A stretch of DNA of 64,000 nt from B10-G9 sp964481465. Its GTDB lineage: Bacteria; Chloroflexota; Anaerolineae; Anaerolineales; UBA11858. The position numbers and the translations under genes were made by a program. Numbering within the stretch: position 1 is the stretch's first letter; each line of letters begins with the position of its first letter. The notes under the pieces were generated by a model, which was given only the letters and a program-made list of their open reading frames with translations, had not been told where the DNA came from and searched no databases. The stretch lies in NCBI GenBank assembly GCA_964481465.1, contig CAYZTL010000007.1, positions 124,001 through 188,000 of the forward strand. Reading direction: 5' to 3'. Below, piece by piece: positions 1-6,715 of the stretch.

Positions 1-97
1 TCACGTAGCGGATATACAAAGCACATAAAAGTTCCCCCTCTTCACTGCAAAGGAAACACTTCCCTTTCCCATAAGGTGATACCTTAATCGGGAAGAA

Positions 98-127
98 GGG
101 TAGAACGCTGAAGGAAACGTTCTACCC
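98..127 (-). terminator. hairpin downstream of the first lipoprotein gene
   Basis: A perfect 10-bp inverted repeat (98-107 pairs with 118-127) with a 10-nt loop lies 130 bases past the stop of the minus-strand lipoprotein gene. The minus-strand side is followed only by a mixed T/C run, so it is a weak Rho-independent terminator at best. Nothing else is recognisable in bases 1-257. Confidence 0.35.
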
Positions 128-257
128 GAAGTTGGAGAGGGGTTTTATGAGGTATGTATTTGTTCAGGAAATCCCTATGAAAGGCAGGCCTGCTTATACC
201 TATTCTTAACTTCCGTTTAGAACATACCCGACCGGCCAGAAACTGGACCAACCCAGT

Positions 258-1148
258 TTATTCCACCGTGAAATTCAGGGTTTTCGTAACGCACATCCCA
301 GCCTGACCGTCCAAGGAGCAAATGGTTATCGTAGCTGTGGCTTGATACCCGATGGGATTATCCAACTGCCCACTCACGATATACGCCTTCTTCCCAGGGT
401 TGATCTTCGCCACTTGGGTACCCATCACTGTGCTAGCGAAGGTATTGGAAGTATTCGTTGCCTCCGTCTTATGGAGCGGCTGCCCACCCGCAGTGGACTT
501 CGACTTCACATGCACGGAATAGGATTCCAAAGCCATTGGGCCCGTGTTTTCTACGATGAACCACAGGTGACAGTGACCAGCCCCGCAGTCCGACCCGTGG
601 AAGTTGACGTAATAATTGGGTTTCGGCGGTGGGGTATAGACCGGCAAGCTCATAATGGGACCTTCCGGCGTGGCATATTTCCCCCAGATCCAACATTTGA
701 TCTCCGGGTCATCCGGAAGAGCAATGTACCAGAACTCTCCCGTGGGGTCTTTAGCGAAGATTTGTGTTTCCTGCTCAATGTACAGGATCCCTACCTGCTG
801 ATACACCCCTCCTGGTCCTAAACGGCAAAATGTATCCCCCGAGACATGCACTTTCACCTCTTCTTGCGTGGGTGTGTAGGTGATCGTCGGGGTCACCGTT
901 GGGGTTTTCGTCATCTCCTTGGTGGGTGTAAGGCTCGGTGGGGGTGGGAGGGGCGTGTCTGTGTTGGGAAGTTTTTTCTCCGTTGGTCGGGCGGCGATGG
1001 TCTGGGCCACCTTCGTCTCAATCTCTGACTCGTCAACGACATCTTCCCATCCGTCACAGGCCGATGCAAGCACCAGAAGCACAATCAGACCCCAATACAA
1101 CCAACCTCGCAGCCCCTTCCCCTTGCGCTGGTCCAAATGTCTGCTCAT
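258..1148 (-). CDS. surface lipoprotein with SH3-like module
   Basis: A 296-residue predicted lipoprotein. The N-terminus has a basic stretch, a hydrophobic segment and a lipobox-like LASAC with Cys about residue 31, so it should be lipid-anchored outside the membrane. Residues about 55-95 are a Thr/Pro-rich linker of TPT repeats. A bacterial SH3-like segment follows at about 100-165 (FCRLGPG, CWIWGKY). The rest, about 175-296, looks like an all-beta domain resembling those that follow SH3b modules in Chloroflexota surface proteins, with several cysteines. It sits 78 bases downstream of a second lipoprotein with the same type of SH3-like module, so the two probably belong to one surface cluster. 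The ligand is unknown. SH3b modules usually bind cell-wall or polysaccharide targets, which is family knowledge and not shown here. Confidence 0.8.
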   Translation of the reverse strand: MSRHLDQRKGKGLRGWLYWGLIVLLVLASACDGWEDVVDESEIETKVAQTIAARPTEKKLPNTDTPLPPPPSLTPTKEMTKTPTVTPTITYTPTQEEVKVHVSGDTFCRLGPGGVYQQVGILYIEQETQIFAKDPTGEFWYIALPDDPEIKCWIWGKYATPEGPIMSLPVYTPPPKPNYYVNFHGSDCGAGHCHLWFIVENTGPMALESYSVHVKSKSTAGGQPLHKTEATNTSNTFASTVMGTQVAKINPGKKAYIVSGQLDNPIGYQATATITICSLDGQAGMCVTKTLNFTVE

Positions 1149-1226
1149 CGTTCTCCTCTCCTCTTCCTGATGAAAATACCATGGAAAACCAGACTTTCTT
1201 TGTAAAAAATCGAAACTCGCAGCGGG

Positions 1227-3290
1227 TTAAGGGCATTTGCAGTACGGTGCAGCAGCCGCACCTTCATACCATTCCCCACCTGCTTCTTCACAGAGGTCTT
1301 TCGGTAAATCCTTATGGCAAACCAAAGGCGTGGGGGAGGGAGGTTGGGGTGGAATGCGGACTTCTAAATCATCCTCATCCCCCCATAACTCTATGTATTC
1401 ACTCACCGCCCAACAGATCTCATCAGAACCGGGTACCTGCAAAGCATAGTAATATCCATAGGGCCCCACCGCCACCACCTCAGCGATCTCCCCCACTTCA
1501 AAGACGCGTAGGAGTTCGGACTCCTTATACCCTCCCTGACGGCAATTCAGATTCCGGCCCAGGAGACCCGGGACATAGGGAGGCACACAGACTCCGGCTT
1601 CATTGGTGAAGAACCAGCCCACATCAGAGAAGGGCCCATAACCCGCATCCTGGATAGCGGCAACTTTCCAGTAATAAATCGTGCAGTCGTCCAGCGGATC
1701 CGTATACACCGTAGTCCCCGGCATGGAGTAATCTCCAAGCAGGTTGGTCCCGCTGAAGGAAGGATCCTCCTGCAGATTCAGGCTGTATCCATCGGGGATA
1801 CAGCCAGGATCTCCCGGCGTATAGCGAAGCCTGGCAACCAGGCTGTCCAGATGTGCGCCATCTTCCGGAGCTAGTCTTTCGGGAGCTACGACATCACTGA
1901 GAGAGATACACTCCGGACCAGTGAAGAAGCTTTGCTTGCTGCTGAAAGGTCCTGTAGTTGAACCCACACTTCCAGCCACTTCCCACCAATACTGGGTTGC
2001 TTCTTCCAAGGATGAACTGGGACTCCAGACTGCGTCGGGTGTACCTGTAGCGCCGAAAAGGGAGGTATCCGAAAAATCATTTTCTGTGGATAAATGAATG
2101 AGGTAACTCTCCGGGTCACACATCCCAGGGTTATTCCATTCCAAGCTTGGCGTGAGATCTGCGATGATGCTGTACGATCCAGGCGAATAAAGGACCGGTT
2201 GAGGGATGTCCACCGGGTCGCAGGTAGGCACTGGACAGGCAAACCCAACGTTGACGGAGAAACTCAATACATCACTAAACGGCCCATCAACATAATGCCC
2301 ACCACCGTTCTCAGCTATCGCAGCCACACGCCAATAATATTGATCACAATCCGGCAAGGCGACAGCTGGTGTCCACAACGTATCCGAATCATCATGCTTT
2401 AAATCCATAACGATGTTGGAGAAATCCGGGGTAGAGGAAACCTGCAGGTGATACCCCACAGGAGCACAGCTGGGGTCAGGATAATCCCACTCGTAAGCCG
2501 GGGCTTCTAACCCGAGCTCATACCCTTCACTCGGGAAGAGGGAATTGGGAGCGACTAGAGCAGCGGAATCGCACACCGGGTCCGTGAAGAAAGTCCAGGT
2601 TTCAGAATAAGGGCCCATGGTCGTGTCCGTGAAGGGGGCGATTCGCCAGTAATACTGCGTGGCGGGATCCAGCGGGGAACCTGGTCCCCAGCGGGTGGAG
2701 GGATTTCCCGTACCGCCAAACAAAGCCGTGTCAGAAAAATCTGAGGTCGGCGACAATTCCACCCGGTAACTGGCAGGGATACAAGAGGGATCGGGATACG
2801 ACCATTCCAGGGACGAATAGCCGCGTTCAAAGATTCCGCCGTCCGGGGGCAGGGACAGCTCCGGCGCGACCTGCGCTGCCGGATTACAGATAGGTTCCGT
2901 AAAGAAAGATCGGATTTCCGTAGAATAGGGACCCAATGTCGTGCCGTTGATCGCCGCGATCCGCCAGAAGTATTCTGTCGCCGGTTCCAGAGGATCAGCT
3001 GGCGCCCAAGAAGTGTTCGGATTTCCCGTTCCTCCGGTGACGTCCAAAGTGGAGAAATCTCTGTTTAGAGAAAGGTCGATTCGATATCCTTCAGGCTGGC
3101 ATGATGGGTCCGGATAATTCCATTCCAGCGTAACCGCGCTCCCATCCACCACCTCCCATAAAGCCGGTGAATCCAGCTCAGGGGGTTCCAAATCTGCAGT
3201 GGGACACGTGGGTAGTGGTGTTTCCGGAACGCATCCACTGATCAGTAAAACGACGAAGCCGAGGATGATAAACAGCAGACCCTTTCTCAT
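1227..3290 (-). CDS. multi-repeat fibronectin-like surface lipoprotein
   Basis: A lipoprotein of about 687 residues. The signal segment ends in LLISGC (lipobox, Cys about 20). Five repeats of about 100 residues follow. Each starts near a 'P..L.SP..G' strand, contains a 'W.YPDPSC.P..Y.' or related motif and a Y(Y/F)WR/KVA strand, and ends in GP(Y/F)S followed by FFT or related. This is a fibronectin-III-like layout. The C-terminus (about 585-645) is an SH3-like segment with conserved Cys, similar to that of the downstream lipoprotein, followed by a Cys-rich tail. I chose the ATG at 3290 (MRKG) over 3302 because a GGAGG lies directly upstream of it. It is probably an adhesin or carbohydrate-binding surface protein. 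The exact ligand cannot be read from the sequence. Confidence 0.8.
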   Translation of the reverse strand: MRKGLLFIILGFVVLLISGCVPETPLPTCPTADLEPPELDSPALWEVVDGSAVTLEWNYPDPSCQPEGYRIDLSLNRDFSTLDVTGGTGNPNTSWAPADPLEPATEYFWRIAAINGTTLGPYSTEIRSFFTEPICNPAAQVAPELSLPPDGGIFERGYSSLEWSYPDPSCIPASYRVELSPTSDFSDTALFGGTGNPSTRWGPGSPLDPATQYYWRIAPFTDTTMGPYSETWTFFTDPVCDSAALVAPNSLFPSEGYELGLEAPAYEWDYPDPSCAPVGYHLQVSSTPDFSNIVMDLKHDDSDTLWTPAVALPDCDQYYWRVAAIAENGGGHYVDGPFSDVLSFSVNVGFACPVPTCDPVDIPQPVLYSPGSYSIIADLTPSLEWNNPGMCDPESYLIHLSTENDFSDTSLFGATGTPDAVWSPSSSLEEATQYWWEVAGSVGSTTGPFSSKQSFFTGPECISLSDVVAPERLAPEDGAHLDSLVARLRYTPGDPGCIPDGYSLNLQEDPSFSGTNLLGDYSMPGTTVYTDPLDDCTIYYWKVAAIQDAGYGPFSDVGWFFTNEAGVCVPPYVPGLLGRNLNCRQGGYKESELLRVFEVGEIAEVVAVGPYGYYYALQVPGSDEICWAVSEYIELWGDEDDLEVRIPPQPPSPTPLVCHKDLPKDLCEEAGGEWYEGAAAAPYCKCP

Positions 3291-3348
3291 TGTCTCCTCC
3301 ATTTGGGAAGATATCCCTGTTTCCAGAATTAGGTTGAAAAATAAAAAT

Positions 3349-3364
3349 CGTGATTAATTTCACG
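3349..3364. promoter_or_regulatory. CRP-family-like palindrome
   Basis: CGTGATTAATTTCACG has the GTGA-N6-TCAC core typical of CRP-family operators. It lies 59 bases upstream of the lipoprotein start and about 320 bases upstream of the dehydrogenase. No CRP-type regulator is encoded in the window, so this is a motif match only. Confidence 0.4.
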
Positions 3365-3528
3365 AAAAGCCACTTTCATCATACATAATCGCTAGTCGAA
3401 ATACAAGAGCCTGCCGATATTTTTAAGTTTGTCTTCTAAAGGTAAACAAAAAACATAAGACCCCCTCAAAAACGTCTGAACACTTAAAGAAGAAACCCAT
3501 AAACCTTTCCCTCCTGGTTCAGAGATCC

Positions 3529-3552
3529 TTGATTCAAATCATCGGATATAAT
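3529..3552 (+). promoter_or_regulatory. FNR-like box and -10 element before the dehydrogenase operon
   Basis: TTGATTCAAATCAT (3529-3542) matches the FNR pattern TTGAT-N4-ATCAA with one mismatch. Four bases later comes TATAAT (3547-3552). No good -35 lies at 17 bases, so the box overlaps the place a -35 would occupy. A factor bound there would more likely repress than activate. The leader to the ATG at 3686 would be about 125 bases. Confidence 0.4.
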
Positions 3553-3685
3553 TCTGGATAAGGAAGGACCGACACTCGATGATTAATGCGGGTTCAAGAC
3601 TCCATCTCTTCCTGGCAATATTCCAAGATCCACCAAATGAGGAACGGTCCTCCCCCCAATTGGGAGACAATACGAGGAGAAAACG

Positions 3686-4972
3686 ATGAACAGCCGCCCT
3701 TATAATCCATTCCAGATCGCTCAAGGTCAATTTAACAAGGTCGCAGACTTGTTGAACTTGGATCAACCAGCGCGCGATTTGCTTCGCCTTCCCCTCCGAG
3801 AACACCATTTCAGCATCCCGGTCCGGATGGATACAGGGAAAATACAAATTTTTCGGGGCTACCGCATCCTCCATAACGACGCCCGCGGCCCGGCTAAGGG
3901 CGGCATCCGCTTTCATCCACAGGAGACCGTAGACACCCTGCGTGCCTTGGCCATGTGGATGACCTGGAAATGCGCTGTGGTGGATATCCCCTTAGGCGGC
4001 GCATTTGGCGGCGTGATTTGCGACCCCCATGATCTCAGCCAGCGGGAACAGGAAAACCTCTGCCGCGGGTGGGTCCGCCAGGTTGCGAAAAATGTCGGGC
4101 CCAGAATCGATGTCCCGGAACCTGAAGTGATGACAAACGCCCAACATATGCTATGGATGCTGGATGAATATGAAGCCATCGCTGGTGCCAAATACCCCGG
4201 ATTCATCACCGGGAAACCCCAGCATTTGGGAGGATCTTTAGGCAGGACGGAATCCACAGGATACGGGGTGATCATCACCGTCCGGGAAGCTTTGAAAGAG
4301 TTAAATCTGGACCCGAAGCAGACAAAAGCAAGCCTGCAAGGCTTCGGTAACGCCGCCCAAAACGCCATCCAACTTTTCCACCGCATGGGAGGAAAAGTCA
4401 CTTGTGTGTCCAGCTGGAACCAGGAGGAAAAGCGATCCTACTCCTTCCAAAAAAAGGAGGGGGTTGACCTGGAGGAATTGCTTTCCATCGCCAATCATTT
4501 TGGGGAGATCGATTCCCAAAAAGCGAAGGAACACGGGTATGAAGTCCTCCCGGGAGAAGCCTGGCTGGAACAAAACGTGGATATCCTGATTCCTGCCTCC
4601 CTTGAAAATCAAATCACATCCGAAAACGTGGATAAGGTCCACCATCGCGTTCGCCTGGTTGCTGAGGGAGCCAGCGGGCCTACCACACCGGACGCGGAAA
4701 GGCAGCTGTTAGCAAGGGACGTCCTCGTCATTCCCGACATGTTAGCCAATGCCGGCGGTGTCATCTGCAATTATCTGGAGCAGGTGCAAAGTCATGAGAA
4801 TTACTACTGGCAAAAAGAAGAGGTCCTGGGGCAGCTGGACATGAAAATGACCTCAGCGTATACGGAGGTCAGCGAATTTGCAGGATCACAAGATTTTAAT
4901 CTCAGGGACGCGGCTATGGTGATCGCTGTAGAACGCGTTACCCAGGCCTGCAGCGACCGCGGATGGATCTAA
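3686..4972 (+). CDS. Glu/Leu/Phe/Val dehydrogenase family protein, catalytic residues replaced
   Basis: A 428-residue protein with the full glutamate dehydrogenase layout: an N-terminal dimerisation/substrate domain (about 30-190) and a Rossmann NAD(P) domain (GFGNAA near 220, LANAGGVICNYLEQVQ near 355). The substrate lysines are kept: K71 in GPAKGGIRFHP and K95 in MTWKCAV. The family's catalytic Lys, normally in GGAKGG, is Phe107 (GGAFGG). The catalytic Asp of the usual PAPDV motif is Glu147 (PEPEV). I checked both codons in the DNA. In characterised GDHs these two residues drive catalysis, so I infer a non-catalytic, regulatory or altered-chemistry protein. The ATG has GAGGAG upstream. It heads a three-gene operon with 9- and 3-base gaps. 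Confidence 0.9.
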   Translation: MNSRPYNPFQIAQGQFNKVADLLNLDQPARDLLRLPLREHHFSIPVRMDTGKIQIFRGYRILHNDARGPAKGGIRFHPQETVDTLRALAMWMTWKCAVVDIPLGGAFGGVICDPHDLSQREQENLCRGWVRQVAKNVGPRIDVPEPEVMTNAQHMLWMLDEYEAIAGAKYPGFITGKPQHLGGSLGRTESTGYGVIITVREALKELNLDPKQTKASLQGFGNAAQNAIQLFHRMGGKVTCVSSWNQEEKRSYSFQKKEGVDLEELLSIANHFGEIDSQKAKEHGYEVLPGEAWLEQNVDILIPASLENQITSENVDKVHHRVRLVAEGASGPTTPDAERQLLARDVLVIPDMLANAGGVICNYLEQVQSHENYYWQKEEVLGQLDMKMTSAYTEVSEFAGSQDFNLRDAAMVIAVERVTQACSDRGWI

Positions 4973-4981
4973 TCAGAGAAA

Positions 4982-6712
4982 ATGGGCATCAACGACCTGT
5001 ACGAACCCTCTCCAAAACCATACCTGCATTCTCGCGAACCCATTAAAAAGGTCGGGAGCGGATCTCTAGGTGGGAAGGCGGGAGGATTGGCGTTTATTCA
5101 CGACACCCTCCTCTCCAGCATCCCCCCTCAGGAATTCCCCGATGTGGACATCTCTATTCCGCCCATGGCTGTCTTGGGCACCGATGTCTTCGATGCATTT
5201 ATCAACCAAAATCAACTTTCAGACGCCATCCACGCTGAACTGCCTGAGGATCGTCTTGCCTTCCGTTTCCAAGAAGCGGACCTTCCTCTTGATGTGTTGG
5301 GCGATCTCCGGAGGCTAATCTCCGATACCCACTTTCCCCTGGCTGTCCGATCCTCCAGTTTGCTGGAAGATGCTTCCCATGAGCCTTTCGCCGGCATTTA
5401 TGCCACAAAGATCATTCCCAACAATCAATATGACACCAACACCCGCTTTCGAAGGCTGATTGAAGCCATCAAATATGTATATGCCTCCACGTATTTCCAA
5501 TCAGCCAAGGACTATATGAAAATCACCCACCATGCTCTGGAAGACGAGAAGATGGCCGTGATCATCCAGCGCGTGGTGGGCAAGAAGCATGGAGAAAGGT
5601 ATTACCCCGAGATTTCTGGGGTGGCTCGCTCTTATAATTATTACCCCATGAAACGGGCCAAACCGGAAGATGGGGTGGTCCATCTAGCCTTGGGTTTGGG
5701 AAAGACTATCGTGGATGGGGGCATATCCTGGAATTACTCCCCTGCCCACCCGAAGGTCAAGCCCCCTTATCGAACTGTAGACGAGCTTTTGAAAATCACT
5801 CAAACCGAATTTTGGGCCATCAATCTGGGGGAACCCCCCGAATACAATCCCATCAAAGAAACCGAATACCTGACCCAGGAGGGGCTGACAACCGCAGAGA
5901 AGGATGGAGTACTCCGCTACCTGGCCTCCACCTACGATCCTCATGGAGACCGCTTATCCATAGGCACCGGCAGCCCCGGACCTCGCGTGCTCACCTTTGG
6001 TCGATTATTGGAGTTAGAAGAGATCCCCCTCAACGCCATCATCAAAAAAGTCTTATCCATAGCTGAATCCGCTCTGGGGGGACCGGTTGAAATCGAATTT
6101 GCGATGACCTTGGATCCCCACCACTTTGGTTTCCTTCAGGTGCGGCCGATGAGGATCTCAGAAAGTGAGGTAACCCTTGAGGTGGAGGATTTGCAGGGGG
6201 AGGAGATCCTCCTTTCTTCGGATCATGTGCTCGGGAATGGGGTCAACGACCAGATCAAAGATATCATATTCATGCCGCCAGACCGGTTCCAACCCAAACA
6301 CACCCAGTCCATTGCTAAAGATCTGGAAACGATCAACCGGAAATTGGTGGATGAAGGACGGCCTTACCTGCTGATCGTATTTGGCAGACTAGGGACGACG
6401 GACCCCTGGTTGGGGATCCCCATCCGTTGGAGCGGGGTCTCGGGAGCCCAGGCGATCGTGGAAACGACCAGAGAGGACTTTAATATCGTCCTCAGCCAGG
6501 GATCCCACTATTTTCACAATTTAACAAGCCTGGGTATTCAATATTTCTCCCTCCCCTACTCATCCCCTTACAAGATCGATTGGGATTGGTTAAACGACCA
6601 AAAAGCGGCCCTTGAGACGGAACGGGTCCGCCATGTGAGATTAACGGAACCCCTGCTCATCAAAGTGGATGGTCGCAGCAGTCGAGGCGTCGTGATCAAA
6701 CCAGAAAGGTGA
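4982..6712 (+). CDS. PEP-synthase-like ATP-grasp protein lacking phosphohistidine domain
   Basis: A 576-residue protein. Residues about 20-390 are a PPDK N-terminal (ATP/pyruvate-binding) ATP-grasp domain. It has SLGGKAGGLA at the start, VRSSSLLED...FAG near 120, a GLGKTIVDGG loop near 240, and EIEFA...LQVRPM near 370-385, so ATP binding looks intact. The swivelling phosphohistidine domain and the TIM-barrel PEP domain of PEP synthase are absent. Instead there is a C-terminal domain (about 400-576) shared with the next gene, including FGRLGTTDPWLG.P and GSHYFHNL (His about 508). The function is unknown. It follows the dehydrogenase by 9 bases and precedes its larger paralogue by 3, so it is surely co-transcribed. 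Confidence 0.85.
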   Translation: MGINDLYEPSPKPYLHSREPIKKVGSGSLGGKAGGLAFIHDTLLSSIPPQEFPDVDISIPPMAVLGTDVFDAFINQNQLSDAIHAELPEDRLAFRFQEADLPLDVLGDLRRLISDTHFPLAVRSSSLLEDASHEPFAGIYATKIIPNNQYDTNTRFRRLIEAIKYVYASTYFQSAKDYMKITHHALEDEKMAVIIQRVVGKKHGERYYPEISGVARSYNYYPMKRAKPEDGVVHLALGLGKTIVDGGISWNYSPAHPKVKPPYRTVDELLKITQTEFWAINLGEPPEYNPIKETEYLTQEGLTTAEKDGVLRYLASTYDPHGDRLSIGTGSPGPRVLTFGRLLELEEIPLNAIIKKVLSIAESALGGPVEIEFAMTLDPHHFGFLQVRPMRISESEVTLEVEDLQGEEILLSSDHVLGNGVNDQIKDIIFMPPDRFQPKHTQSIAKDLETINRKLVDEGRPYLLIVFGRLGTTDPWLGIPIRWSGVSGAQAIVETTREDFNIVLSQGSHYFHNLTSLGIQYFSLPYSSPYKIDWDWLNDQKAALETERVRHVRLTEPLLIKVDGRSSRGVVIKPER

Positions 6713-6715
6713 CAT

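Larger units (their letters stand above)
3291..3685. other. divergent intergenic region with regulatory palindromes
   Basis: A 395-base gap separates the minus-strand lipoprotein and the plus-strand dehydrogenase operon. I see no gene in it. It is AT-rich and holds a CRP-like palindrome near the lipoprotein start and an FNR-like palindrome plus a TATAAT box on the dehydrogenase side. These are listed separately. Confidence 0.6.

Noticed and set aside
2086..2094. DnaA box TGTGGATAA
   Set aside because: It is single and inside a coding region, with no array.
3529..3542. TTGATTCAAATCA as a tRNA T-loop
   Set aside because: No acceptor or anticodon stems lie around it; it fits an FNR-like box better.
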